From: Streptomyces fumanus
GTDB taxonomy: Bacteria > Actinomycetota > Actinomycetes > Streptomycetales > Streptomycetaceae
Length of the DNA: 64,000 bases
Assembly: GCF_014655295.1 (NCBI RefSeq)
Contig: NZ_BNBI01000005.1
Location: forward strand, 434,001-498,000
Direction: 5' to 3'
The translations under genes and the position numbers were made by a program. This document shows positions 37,401 to 44,605 of this stretch, piece by piece. The notes under the pieces are model-generated. The model did not search any database and was not told the origin of the DNA. It was given only the letters and a program-made list of their open reading frames with translations. The stretch's first letter is position 1; the number at the start of each line of letters is the position of its first letter.

Positions 37401-38287
37401 CCACGGTCGCCGGGATCCTCGCCGCGTCCGAGGAGCGGGACCGGGACGCGTCCGGGGCCGCCCCCACCGCGCTCGGCCCGCTGCTGCCGCTGCGCGCCGA
37501 GGGCACCGCCCCGCCCCTGTTCTGCCTGCACCCCGGCGCGGGCGTCTCCTGGCGGTACACCGGCCTGCTGCCCCACCTCGGCGGCGACCAGCCCGTCTAC
37601 GGCATCCAGGCGGCCGGCCTCGACGGCACCCGGCCGCCCGCCGCCGACGCCGCCGCCATGGTCGGCGAATACCTGGAGCTGGTGCGCGAGGTGCGGCCGC
37701 ACGGCCCGTACCGGCTGCTGGGCTGGTCCTACGGCGGTTTCGTCGCGCACGCCATGGCCTGCGCCCTGCAGGACAGCGGCGAGCGCGTCGAACTCCTGGC
37801 CATGCTCGACGCCCCGCAGCCGCACGGCACCGCCTACCACCCCGACGCGGCCGAACGCCAGGTCGCGGCCCTGCTGGCACGGGTGGCCGGCCTCCCCGCC
37901 GGGGCCGGGGCGGTGCCGCCGGACGTCGACACCGTGCTCGACCGCATCGGTGCCGCCGTGGCCGCCGACCCGGCCGGTGTGCCCGTCACCCGCGCCGAGG
38001 CGGCCGCCATCGCCGCCGTCATGCGCAACAACCTGCGCATCGCCCCGCAGTTCACGCCCCGCGTCTACCACGGGGACGTGCTGTTCTTCAGCGCCCGGGA
38101 GGAGCCCGCCGGGGGCCCGGCGGACCTGGCGGTGCTGCCCGGCAAGGCCGACAGTTGGCGGCCCTGGGTCGACGGCACCCTCCACGACCACCAGGTGCCC
38201 TGCGGCCACTACGAGATGACCGAGCCCGAGCCGATCGCCCGGATCGGCGAGACGGTGGCCAAGGCACTGCGCGCGCTCACCGGCTGA
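34430..38287 (+). CDS. antD: PKS AntD: KS-AT-ACP-TE
   Basis: The 1285-residue type I PKS overlaps antC by eight bases. KS (about 27-455) has TACSTAL with Cys202, EAHGTAT and NIGHLGAAAG. AT (about 545-850) has GHSLGE with Ser642; at the specificity site it reads AAAHS instead of HAFHS (malonyl) or YASHS (methylmalonyl), consistent with a widened pocket for bulky alkylmalonyl units. ACP has FFDLGGDS with Ser964. TE (about 1020-1280) has GWSYGG with Ser1100, LDAP Asp and GHYEM His. In antimycin the TE closes the nine-membered dilactone. No antE follows. Confidence 0.9.
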   Translation: MPDDTGIDTYTDTGIDTDASAPYDEDLPAVAVIGMAGRFPGADDLDAFWENIAAGRESVRPVSDEEFLAAGGDPRDLDDPTLVRMASVVEGIDRFDSGFFGYTPAEAAVVDPQQRLLLETAYHALEDAGCLGGDRTGEAFGVYAGAGDSRYYPAHVYPRYAGQPGSVELVHAATANSLGTLATRVSYELGLTGPSVSLQTACSTALVAVHTACQDLLDHRCDTALAAAVSLNPSAALGYRHVPDGPFSPDGHCRAFAADAAGTASGDGVGAVVLKRLEDALADGDRIRAVIRGSAVNNDGRRKVGFSAPSAAGQTEVVLAAQAQAEVDAGTIGLVEAHGTATKLGDPIEVAALSEAFRQSTGRRGFCALGSVKTNIGHLGAAAGIAGLIKAVLALEHRKIPPSLHFDRPNPLIDFASGPFRVPTELEDWPAGEHPRRAAVSALGIGGTNAHVVLEEAPPAAPAAPRPPQTGRRLVLPLSARTAGALRGQAEALARHLERRPDLRLDDIAHSLRTDRPALRHRLAVTAATREEALDALRTAAPVTPPLSDEPARVAFLLPGGGTQYPGMGAGLYREHTVYRDTVDECARILRPALGADVRTALFEDPRPDDTAAFLGLVVTQYALARTLIEQGVRPDALIGHSLGEYTAACLAGVIDLADMLPLVTERIRLIRSAGGATVGVAAPAGEIRPLLDDELSLAADNGPNACTVAGHPAAVDRFEAELTRRGVPFRRLRIPAAAHSHVLDPVLPAFEAHLSRVALRPPRVPYVTNVTGTWVTDDRATSVRHWLDHTRNTVRFADGITALWDRLRPVLVEIGPGDTLTKLAAAGLGDAAPVTVTTMRHAKAEASDGFVLAEALGRLWSAGVDTALPPVPGTPRRAPLPPYAFERHRHWIDAPGARTDPAAPDTPAAAEPAADLAPRPRLTTEHVPPRSPREAAVARLWEETLGIGGIGVHDNFFDLGGDSMRAVLLAGRLRRAGVLDIPAAELMAAPTVAGILAASEERDRDASGAAPTALGPLLPLRAEGTAPPLFCLHPGAGVSWRYTGLLPHLGGDQPVYGIQAAGLDGTRPPAADAAAMVGEYLELVREVRPHGPYRLLGWSYGGFVAHAMACALQDSGERVELLAMLDAPQPHGTAYHPDAAERQVAALLARVAGLPAGAGAVPPDVDTVLDRIGAAVAADPAGVPVTRAEAAAIAAVMRNNLRIAPQFTPRVYHGDVLFFSAREEPAGGPADLAVLPGKADSWRPWVDGTLHDHQVPCGHYEMTEPEPIARIGETVAKALRALTG

Positions 38288-38296
38288 GACCGGGGT

Positions 38297-38321
38297 GATT
38301 CACACCGGGCCGCGGGGGTAC
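38297..38321 (+). promoter_or_regulatory. Candidate sigma-B-type stress promoter of the small antitoxin-like gene
   Basis: GATT (38297-38300), 15 bases, then GGGTAC (38316-38321) fits GNNT-N14-16-GGGTAY. The downstream gene is of a stress-protein type. The match overlaps the terminator stem, so it could be chance. Confidence 0.35.
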
Positions 38322-38333
38322 CCGCGGCCCGGT
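38304..38333 (+). terminator. Hairpin terminator after antD
   Basis: accgggccgcggg (38304-38316) and cccgcggcccggt (38321-38333) form a perfect 13-bp stem with loop ggta, 17 bases after the antD stop. It marks the end of the antCD transcript where antE would normally follow. Confidence 0.8.
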
Positions 38334-38364
38334 ACGACGCACGCGCAACGCCGGGAGGTATCCC

Positions 38365-38559
38365 ATGGGCAAGCTGGGTGACATGGCCGCCAAGGCCAAG
38401 GCGATGGCGAAGGGCCATCCCGACCAGGCCGACAAGGGCGTCGCCGGCGCCGAACGAGCGGTCGACCAGCGGACGGGCGGCAAGTACGACGCCCAGACCG
38501 ACAAGGCCGCCGACGCGGTGCGCCGCTCCTACCGGGACGGCGGCCCGACGCGGCACTGA
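38365..38559 (+). CDS. Small MT0933/Rv0909-type antitoxin-family protein
   Basis: The 64-residue, highly charged protein (MGKLGDMAAKAKAMAKGHPD, GGKYDAQTDKAADAVRR) belongs to the small actinobacterial family annotated as MT0933-like antitoxins; it also resembles CsbD-like stress proteins in composition. No toxin gene is next to it, so toxin-antitoxin function is not supported. It has a good GGGAGG Shine-Dalgarno and lies between terminators within the antimycin-type cluster, in the place where antE is normally found. Probably a stress-induced housekeeping gene inserted or left here. Confidence 0.7.
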   Translation: MGKLGDMAAKAKAMAKGHPDQADKGVAGAERAVDQRTGGKYDAQTDKAADAVRRSYRDGGPTRH

Positions 38560-38575
38560 CGACCGCGGCACACAC

Positions 38576-38614
38576 GTTCGCCGCCCCCGGTGCACGGCAC
38601 CGGGGGCGGCGAAC
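38576..38614. terminator. Bidirectional terminator between antitoxin-like gene and antF
   Basis: gttcgccgcccccggtgc (38576-38593) and gcaccgggggcggcgaac (38597-38614) form a perfect 18-bp stem with a three-base loop between convergent genes. Confidence 0.85.
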
Positions 38615-38630
38615 GCGCGTTCGCTTCAGG

Positions 38631-40118
38631 TCACACCCGCAGCGACTTCTTGAGGATCTTCCCGGCGGGGTTGCGCGGCACCCGCTCGATGAACTCCACC
38701 CGCCGCGGGCGCTTGTACGGCGCGAGCAGCCCCGCCACGTGCGCCAGCAGCTCCCCGGCGCCCGGGTCCGCGCCCGGCTCCAGGGCGACGTACGCCAGCG
38801 GCACCTCGCCGTAGTCCTCGTCGGGCATGCCGACCACCGCGGCGTCCCGTACCGCCGGGTGGGTCAGCAGGGCGCGCTCGATCTCCGAGGGGTAGACGTT
38901 CTGCCCGGCGCGGATGATGACGTCCTTGGTGCGGTCCACCAGGCTGATCCGGCCCTCGTCGTCCACGAACCCCAGGTCACCGGTCTTGATCCAGCCGTCG
39001 AGGGTGATCTCGCGGGTGGCCTCCGGGTCGTTCCAGTACCCCTGCATGACACCGGGCCCGCGCACCACGATCTCGCCGATCTCGCCGCGCGGCAGCTCCC
39101 GGCCGTCCCCGTCCACCGCGCGGGCCGACATGCCCGGCACGACCCGGCCGCAGGGGATGCGGGCGGTGACGTCCCCGGGGGCGGGGTGCTCGTCGGGGCC
39201 GAGGGTGACGAACGGGCCGCCGACCTCGGTCATGCCGTACACCTGCCGGAAACCGCAGGCGAGCCGCCGTACCGCGTCGGCGTACACGTCGAGCGGCATC
39301 GGAGCGGCGCCGTAGAGGATCTCCCGAAGGGAGGACAGGTCGGTGCGGTGGGACGCCTTGGCCTGGAGCATGAAGCGCAGCATCTGCGGCACCAGCCACA
39401 TGTGGGTGGCGCGGTGCCGTTCCACCGCGGCGAGCGCCCGCTGCGGGGTGAAGCCGGGCATCAGCACCACGGTGGCGCCGGCCGCCAGGTACGTCAGGGA
39501 CACCACCATGCTGCCGTGGTACAGCGGGCAGCAGTTGACCATGACGATGTCGTCGGTGGGCCGGGCCATCACCAGCCAGCCCAGGGCGATGGCCCGGAAC
39601 GAGCCGCTGTCGACGGTGACCCCCTTGGCCCGCCCGGTGGTCGCCGAGGTGTGCAGGACGGCGATGGGGTCGGTGTCGGCCACCCGCGGCAGCTCCCGCT
39701 CGGCGGCCAGGGTGCCCAGCGCCTCGAAGGCGGGCTTGTCCAGCGCCATCCTGATCCGTACCGACGCGGGCAGTTCGGTGTGCCGGTCCAGCAGCTCGGA
39801 CTCGCCGAGGACGGCCACCGCGCCGACGCGTTCGACGATCCCGGCCACCTCGGGCACGGCCAGGCTGTGGTTCAGCGGCACGAACAGGGCGCCGAGCCGG
39901 GCGAGCGCGAAGTAGGTCTCCAGCACCTCGATGCGGTCCTTGGCCAGCACGGCCACCCGGTCACCCCGCTCGATCCCCAACTCCGCCAGCCCGTAGGCCA
40001 GTTGCAGCGTGCGGTCGTGGAACTCGGCCCAGGTGACACTGCGCTCCTCGTCCACCAGCGCGGTCCGGTCGGGCCAGCACTGGCGGTTGCGCTCCAGCAG
40101 TTGGGTCAGCCACATCAC
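38631..40118 (-). CDS. antF: Aryl-acid AMP-ligase AntF
   Basis: The 495-residue ANL-superfamily ligase has A3 motif LHTSATTGRAKG, A5 YGMTEVGG, A7 WIKTGDLG and the A10-type end NPAGKILKKSL. In antimycin biosynthesis AntF activates anthranilate and loads it on the carrier protein AntG. The GTG at 40118 overlaps the antG stop by four bases; an ATG directly follows at 40115. The antGF pair is transcribed away from antH and is expected to depend on sigma-AntA. Confidence 0.88.
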   Translation of the reverse strand: MMWLTQLLERNRQCWPDRTALVDEERSVTWAEFHDRTLQLAYGLAELGIERGDRVAVLAKDRIEVLETYFALARLGALFVPLNHSLAVPEVAGIVERVGAVAVLGESELLDRHTELPASVRIRMALDKPAFEALGTLAAERELPRVADTDPIAVLHTSATTGRAKGVTVDSGSFRAIALGWLVMARPTDDIVMVNCCPLYHGSMVVSLTYLAAGATVVLMPGFTPQRALAAVERHRATHMWLVPQMLRFMLQAKASHRTDLSSLREILYGAAPMPLDVYADAVRRLACGFRQVYGMTEVGGPFVTLGPDEHPAPGDVTARIPCGRVVPGMSARAVDGDGRELPRGEIGEIVVRGPGVMQGYWNDPEATREITLDGWIKTGDLGFVDDEGRISLVDRTKDVIIRAGQNVYPSEIERALLTHPAVRDAAVVGMPDEDYGEVPLAYVALEPGADPGAGELLAHVAGLLAPYKRPRRVEFIERVPRNPAGKILKKSLRV

Positions 40119-40363
40119 ACACCGCCGGTGGCACCGGCGACCGAGTGCCGGGCCACGAAACGCTCGTAGTCGGCGATCGTGTGCAGCTCCGCCATGTCCT
40201 CCGGCGCGATCTCCACACCGAGCCGCTGCTCGATCAGCAGGACGAGACGCACCAGGTCCCCGGAGTCGATGCCGCTGGCGGCCAGGTCGGTGTCGTCGTC
40301 GACGGCGTCCGCGTACTCGGCGGTGCCGGTGAGTTCGACCAGCAACTCCCTGATGGTGCTCAT
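40115..40363 (-). CDS. antG: Aryl carrier protein AntG
   Basis: The 82-residue stand-alone acyl carrier protein has its phosphopantetheine serine in GIDSGDLVRLVLLIE. It holds anthranilate while the AntHIJKL oxygenase acts, then hands the aryl unit to the EntF-like C1 domain of AntC. ATG 40363 is chosen over an upstream opening at 40447; AGGCGAAAGGGG lies just upstream. No phosphopantetheinyl transferase (antQ) is found in this window, so priming must come from elsewhere. Confidence 0.88.
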   Translation of the reverse strand: MSTIRELLVELTGTAEYADAVDDDTDLAASGIDSGDLVRLVLLIEQRLGVEIAPEDMAELHTIADYERFVARHSVAGATGGV

Positions 40364-40589
40364 GGTTTCCCCTTTCGCCTCGGCGTGCCGGCCGCCGTGC
40401 GGTACTCGACTGTCACCCCCACAAGAGGCGGCGGCGGCCGGTGCCACTCCCGCCCCCGGCCCGTGAGCTTTGTCACGCGCCCCGGCCGCGCGCGGCGGGG
40501 ATAGCCGGGGCCCGTGCCCGGCCTCTTACCGCAACGAAGACACCCGCTCCGCCCGGGACCACCCCGGGCGGAACCCAGCCGAAGGAGTG
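40364..40589. promoter_or_regulatory. Divergent antG-antH promoter region
   Basis: The 226 bases are expected to hold two sigma-AntA-dependent promoters. TGTCAC occurs at 40411-40416 and 40471-40476 on the plus strand. I could not align a convincing shared -35/-10 pair for both directions, so exact promoters are left open. Confidence 0.4.
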
Positions 40590-40661
40590 ATGCGAGTGCC
40601 CAGGCAGCCGGTACCGGTGCGGGCCGCCGCGCACGCGGCGCACCCGGGCGGTGTCGCGTGA
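40590..40661 (+). CDS. 23-residue upstream ORF translationally coupled to antH
   Basis: ATG 40590 directly follows a near-perfect GAAGGAGTG Shine-Dalgarno. The 23-codon frame is Arg/Pro/Ala/His rich ([17 protein letters not shown]) and its TGA (40659-40661) overlaps the GTG start of antH (40658) as GTGA. antH has no good Shine-Dalgarno of its own, so its translation probably depends on this small frame. It has no Cys or Trp codons, so it does not look like a classic amino-acid attenuator. Confidence 0.5.
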   Translation: MRVPRQPVPVRAAAHAAHPGGVA

Positions 40662-41695
40662 GCGCGCCGACCGCCACCGCCACCGTCACCGCCGCTCCCG
40701 CCGTCCCCGCCGCCACGGACCGGTCCGCGGACCAGGACGGACCGCTCGCGCACTTCGAGGCGCTCATCGCCGCCGGCGAGACCGTCGAACCGCGGGACTG
40801 GATGCCCGACGGATACCGCCGCATGATGATCCGTCAGATCGCCCAGCACGCCCACTCGGAGATCATCGGCATGCAGCCGGAGGGCGCCTGGCTCACCCGC
40901 GCCCCCTCCCTGCACCGCAAGTCGGTCCTGCTCGCCAAGGTGCAGGACGAGGCGGGCCACGGCCTGTACCTGTACTCCGCCGCCGAGACCCTGGGCGTGG
41001 ACCGCGCCGACCTGCTCGACGCCCTGCACCGGGGACAGCAGCGCGCCTCGGCCACCTTCAACCACCCCGCGCTGACCTGGGCCGACACCGGTGCCATCGC
41101 CTGGCTGACGGACGGCGCCGCCGTCATCAACCAGGCCCCCCTGTGCCGCACCTCCTACGGGCCCTACGCCCGCGCGATGCGCCGGGTCTGCCAGGAGGAG
41201 GCGTTCCACGTCCGGCAGGGCTACGACCTGATGCGCGCCCTGTGCCAGGGCACACCGGAGCAGAAGGCGATGGCGCAGGACGCGGTGGACCGCTGGTGGC
41301 TGCCGGCCGTGGCGCTGATGTTCGGGCCGCCCGACACCGAGGCGGGCGGCGCCGACGCCCGGACGGCCGCCCTCGGCGCCGCGGTCTCCCGCCGCGCCAT
41401 CGCCTGGGGCATCAAGCACCACACCAACGACGAACTGCGCCAGCGCTTCGTCGACACCTGCGTCCCGCAGGCCGAACGCCTCGGCCTGACCCTGCCCGAC
41501 CCGGCGATCCGCTGGAACGAGGAGCGCGGCCACTACGACTTCACCCCGGTCGACTGGGACACCTACCGCGAGGCGCTGGGCGACGGCACCCACTGGGCGC
41601 GGCAGCGCCTCGCGCACCGCAGGGCCGCGCACGAGGACGGCGCCTGGGTACGGGAGGCGGCCGCCGCCTGCGCCACGGCGGGAGAGACCACATGA
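40658..41695 (+). CDS. antH: PaaA-like oxygenase subunit AntH
   Basis: The 345-residue diiron-type oxygenase alpha subunit is homologous to PaaA of phenylacetyl-CoA epoxidase. Iron-ligand-type helices include [39 protein letters not shown] and [13 protein letters not shown]. In antimycin biosynthesis AntHIJKL acts on anthranilyl-AntG and converts it to 3-aminosalicylate through an epoxide and 1,2-shift. A 30-residue Ala/Thr/Val-rich N-terminus is extra. GTG 40658 is coupled to the small upstream ORF, and the stop overlaps antI by four bases. Confidence 0.88.
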   Translation: MSAPTATATVTAAPAVPAATDRSADQDGPLAHFEALIAAGETVEPRDWMPDGYRRMMIRQIAQHAHSEIIGMQPEGAWLTRAPSLHRKSVLLAKVQDEAGHGLYLYSAAETLGVDRADLLDALHRGQQRASATFNHPALTWADTGAIAWLTDGAAVINQAPLCRTSYGPYARAMRRVCQEEAFHVRQGYDLMRALCQGTPEQKAMAQDAVDRWWLPAVALMFGPPDTEAGGADARTAALGAAVSRRAIAWGIKHHTNDELRQRFVDTCVPQAERLGLTLPDPAIRWNEERGHYDFTPVDWDTYREALGDGTHWARQRLAHRRAAHEDGAWVREAAAACATAGETT

Positions 41696-42003
41696 GCCGC
41701 GAGCGGGAGGGCGCGCCGGCGTCCTGGGAGGTGTTCCTGCGGGCCCGCCGGGGCCTGGCCCACCAGCACGTCGGCTCGGTACGGGCGGTCGGCCCGGACG
41801 CGGCGCTGGCCGCCGCCCGCGACCTCTACACCCGCCGCGGCGACCCGCTGTCGCTGTGGGTGGTCCGCTCCGACGCCGTGCACGCGGCCTCCCCGGACGA
41901 GCACGACCCGTACTTCGCGGGCGCCCGCCACAAGCCGTACCGGTACCCCGAGCACTTCGCCCCCCTGACCGAGGAAGGCCCCGAAGGTGACCACCACCCG
42001 TGA
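41692..42003 (+). CDS. antI: PaaB-like subunit AntI
   Basis: The 103-residue protein ([45 protein letters not shown]) matches PaaB, the small bridging subunit of the phenylacetyl-CoA-epoxidase-type complex. It is translationally coupled on both sides: ATGA overlap with antH and a 17-base overlap with antJ. Confidence 0.87.
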   Translation: MSREREGAPASWEVFLRARRGLAHQHVGSVRAVGPDAALAAARDLYTRRGDPLSLWVVRSDAVHAASPDEHDPYFAGARHKPYRYPEHFAPLTEEGPEGDHHP

Positions 42004-42775
42004 CGCCCCGGCGCGGCCCGCGACCGGCACCGACCTGGCGCTGCACCTGCTGCGCCTCGGTGACGACGCCCTCGTCCTCGGCCAGCGGCTGTGCGAGTGG
42101 ATCACCCGTGCGCCGACCGTCGACGAGGACCTGGCGCTGTCCAACATCGCCCTGGACCTGATCGGGCACGCCCGGGTCCTGCTCACCCGCGCCGGACGAC
42201 TGGACGGCACCGGCCGCACCGAGGACGACCTCGCCTACACCCGCTCGGAGCGCGAGTTCACCAACGCCCTGCTGACCGAACTCCCGGGCGGCGACTTCGC
42301 GCAGACGGTGGCCCGGCAGCTCGTGTACACCCACTACGCGGTCCTGTACTACGAGGCGCTGGCGGGCTGCGCCGACCCCGAACTGGCCGCCTTCGGCGCC
42401 CGCGCCGCCAAGGAGACCGCCTTCCACCGGCTGCACGCCGACCGCTGGACCGTCACCCTCGGCCGCGGCACCGCCGAGAGCGCCCGCCGGATGCGGCGGG
42501 GCCTGGAACGCGTGTGGCCGTACGCCGGTGAACTCTTCGAGGAGGACGACGTGGTACGGCGACTGGCCGCCGCCGGCACGGTGCCCTCGCCCGCGCCGCT
42601 GCGCGCGGAGTGGGACCGGCGCGTCACCGACGTCGTCACCCGCGCCGGGCTGACCGTCCCCACGCCGTCCTGGTCGGCGCGGGGCGGCCGGGCCGGGCTG
42701 CACACCGAGGAGTTCGGGCCGCTGATCGCCGAACTGCAGTCGGTGCGCCGTCAGTTCCCCGGAGGCACCTGGTGA
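41987..42775 (+). CDS. antJ: PaaC-like structural subunit AntJ
   Basis: The 262-residue ferritin-like protein is homologous to PaaC, the structural partner of the oxygenase alpha subunit. It has LALHLLRLGDDALVLGQRL, SNIALDLIGHARVLL and AAKETAFHRLHADRW. GTG 41987 lies within the end of antI with GAAGG nearby. It overlaps antK by four bases (GTGA). Confidence 0.87.
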   Translation: MTTTRDAPARPATGTDLALHLLRLGDDALVLGQRLCEWITRAPTVDEDLALSNIALDLIGHARVLLTRAGRLDGTGRTEDDLAYTRSEREFTNALLTELPGGDFAQTVARQLVYTHYAVLYYEALAGCADPELAAFGARAAKETAFHRLHADRWTVTLGRGTAESARRMRRGLERVWPYAGELFEEDDVVRRLAAAGTVPSPAPLRAEWDRRVTDVVTRAGLTVPTPSWSARGGRAGLHTEEFGPLIAELQSVRRQFPGGTW

Positions 42776-43272
42776 CCGCGCCGGCCCCGGCCCCGGCCGG
42801 TGAGGTGCGCGAGCGGGTGGCCGCGCTCCCGGACCCGGAACTGCCGGTGATCACCCTGGGCGACCTCGGCGTGGTGGGCCCGGTCGCCCCCGGCGCCGAC
42901 GGCGTCCTGGAGGTCGAGATCACGCCCACCTACCTGGGCTGCCCCGCGCTGCCCGAGATCACCGCCGCGGTACGGGAGGTCCTGGCCGCCTGCGGCCACC
43001 CCGACGGCCGGGTGCGGCAGGTCCTCTCCCCGCCCTGGACGACGGACCGGGTCACCCCCGAGGGGCGGCGCAAGCTCGCCGCGCACGGCATCGCCCCGCC
43101 CGTCTCCCCGGCCCCCGGCGGCCCGGTCCCGGTCCCGCTGGGCGGGGTGCCCTGCCCGCACTGCGGTTCGCGGGCCACCCGCCCGCACAGTGTCTTCGGA
43201 CCGTCCCGCTGCCAGTCGGTGCTGTGGTGCACGGCCTGCCGCGAACCCTTCCCCCACCTGACCGCCCTGTGA
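42772..43272 (+). CDS. antK: PaaD-like maturation factor AntK
   Basis: The 166-residue protein has an N-terminal MIP18/PaaD domain (LPDPELPVITLGDLGVV, EITPTYLGCPALPEI). A C-terminal zinc-ribbon-like segment has CPHCGS and CTAC cysteines. PaaD-type proteins help iron-sulfur or diiron assembly of the oxygenase. Both ends overlap neighbours by GTGA. Confidence 0.87.
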   Translation: MTAPAPAPAGEVRERVAALPDPELPVITLGDLGVVGPVAPGADGVLEVEITPTYLGCPALPEITAAVREVLAACGHPDGRVRQVLSPPWTTDRVTPEGRRKLAAHGIAPPVSPAPGGPVPVPLGGVPCPHCGSRATRPHSVFGPSRCQSVLWCTACREPFPHLTAL

Positions 43273-44555
43273 GGCAGACCGTGCACACCACCGACAGCCA
43301 CCCCGGGCGCACCACCACGGCCACCGCCGGGGACCCGCCCGGCCGCACCGCGGGCACCGCCACCGCCGGGGACCCGCCAGGCCGTACCGCGAGCACCGCC
43401 ACCGCCACTGCCGGGGATCCGCCCGGCCGCACTGCCGGCACCGGCCGCACCGCGAGCACCGCCCCCGCCGGGAACCCGCCCCGCCGCACCGCGTGGCACC
43501 GGCTGCGGGTCACCGACGTGGGCCACCTGACCGCCGACACCGTGGCCGTCACCCTGGACGTGCCCGCCTCGCTGCGCGAGGTCTTCGCCCACCGGCCGGG
43601 CCAGCACGTCGTCGTCCGGCACCGCCGCGCGGGCGGCGAGCTGCGCCGCAGTTACTCGGTCTGCCCGCCGCCGCGCGACCCCGGGGCGCTGCGCCTGGTG
43701 ATCCGGCGGGGCGGCCCCGACGGCTTCGGCGCCCACGCCACCACCCGGCTCGCCGCCGGTGACGCGCTCGAACTCTCCTCGCCCACCGGCACGTTCGCCC
43801 TGCCGGAGCTGCCCGGTGGCCACCACGTCCTGCTCGCGGGCGGCTCCGGCATCACCCCGCTGGCGACGATGGCCGCCCACGCCCTGCGCCGGGACCCGGC
43901 CTGCCGGGTCTCCCTCGTCCACTCCGTCCGCACCGCCGCCGACGCCCTGCTCGCCGACGAACTGGCCGAGCTGAAGGACGCGTTCACCGACCGGTTCACC
44001 GTCCTGTACGTCCTCACCCGCGAGGACCGGGGCCCGGGCACCCCCGGCGGCCGGATCGACGCGGACCGGCTGTCCCGGCTGCTCGCCGCGGTGGACGCCC
44101 GCCCCGGCCCGGACACCGCGTTCGCCCTGTGCGGCCCGCCCGGCCTGGTCGACACCGCGCGGCGGGTCCTCGACCGGCGGGGAGCCGACCCGGCGCTGGT
44201 CCGCTGGGAGCTGTTCACCGCGCCCGGGACGCCCCCGCCCCCGGCGCGGACGCCCGACCCGGCTCCCGGCGCCGGGGAGACCCGGGTCACCGCCGTCCTG
44301 GACGGGCGCCGCCGCCTCGCCACCGTCCGGCCGCAGGACCCGGCGATCCTCGACGCGCTGCTGCGCGCCCACCCCGACGTGCCGTACGCCTGCCGCGAGG
44401 GCGTGTGCGGAAGCTGCCGCGCGAAGGTCCTGTCGGGACAGGTGACGGCCGACCGCGAACACGCCCTGGACGCCCGCGACCGCGCCGCCGGCTACACCCT
44501 CACCTGCCGCGCCCGGCCGCGCACCCCCGACCTCACCCTCGACTTCGACACCTGA
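43269..44555 (+). CDS. antL: PaaE-like NAD(P)H:2Fe-2S reductase AntL with repetitive N-terminal extension
   Basis: The 428-residue electron-transfer subunit has an FAD domain (RRSYSVCPPP), an NAD domain (LLAGGSGITPL, CGPPGLVDTA) and a C-terminal plant-type 2Fe-2S domain (CREGVCGSCRAKVLSG and a last Cys in TLTCRARP). It passes electrons to the AntHIJ oxygenase. The first 75 residues are a low-complexity extension of repeated GDPPGRTA units not found in PaaE. GTG 43269 overlaps the antK stop; a second GTG at 43281 is possible. Confidence 0.88.
   Translation: MRQTVHTTDSHPGRTTTATAGDPPGRTAGTATAGDPPGRTASTATATAGDPPGRTAGTGRTASTAPAGNPPRRTAWHRLRVTDVGHLTADTVAVTLDVPASLREVFAHRPGQHVVVRHRRAGGELRRSYSVCPPPRDPGALRLVIRRGGPDGFGAHATTRLAAGDALELSSPTGTFALPELPGGHHVLLAGGSGITPLATMAAHALRRDPACRVSLVHSVRTAADALLADELAELKDAFTDRFTVLYVLTREDRGPGTPGGRIDADRLSRLLAAVDARPGPDTAFALCGPPGLVDTARRVLDRRGADPALVRWELFTAPGTPPPPARTPDPAPGAGETRVTAVLDGRRRLATVRPQDPAILDALLRAHPDVPYACREGVCGSCRAKVLSGQVTADREHALDARDRAAGYTLTCRARPRTPDLTLDFDT
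43320..43492. repeat. Tandem repeats in the 5' end of antL
   Basis: Copies of gccggggacccgcccggccg recur at 43326, 43365, 43410 and, diverged, 43467 (spacing 39, 45 and 57 bases). They are in frame and give the repeated GDPPGRTA protein motif. Lengths are likely to vary between strains. Confidence 0.8.
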
Positions 44556-44605
44556 CCCGCGCCCGCACCCCGCCCCGCATCCCCGCGCACCGAAGGAGCA
44601 GCACG

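Noticed and set aside
34205..38209. Long minus-strand frame over antD
   Set aside because: Shadow of the KS-AT-ACP-TE gene; no domain resemblance.
38365..38559. Toxin-antitoxin pair
   Set aside because: The family name is antitoxin, but neighbours are terminators and antF; no toxin gene is present.
40364..40589. Precise sigma-AntA promoter pair
   Set aside because: TGTCAC-like hexamers occur, but I could not align one common -35/-10 set in both directions, so no promoter was assigned.
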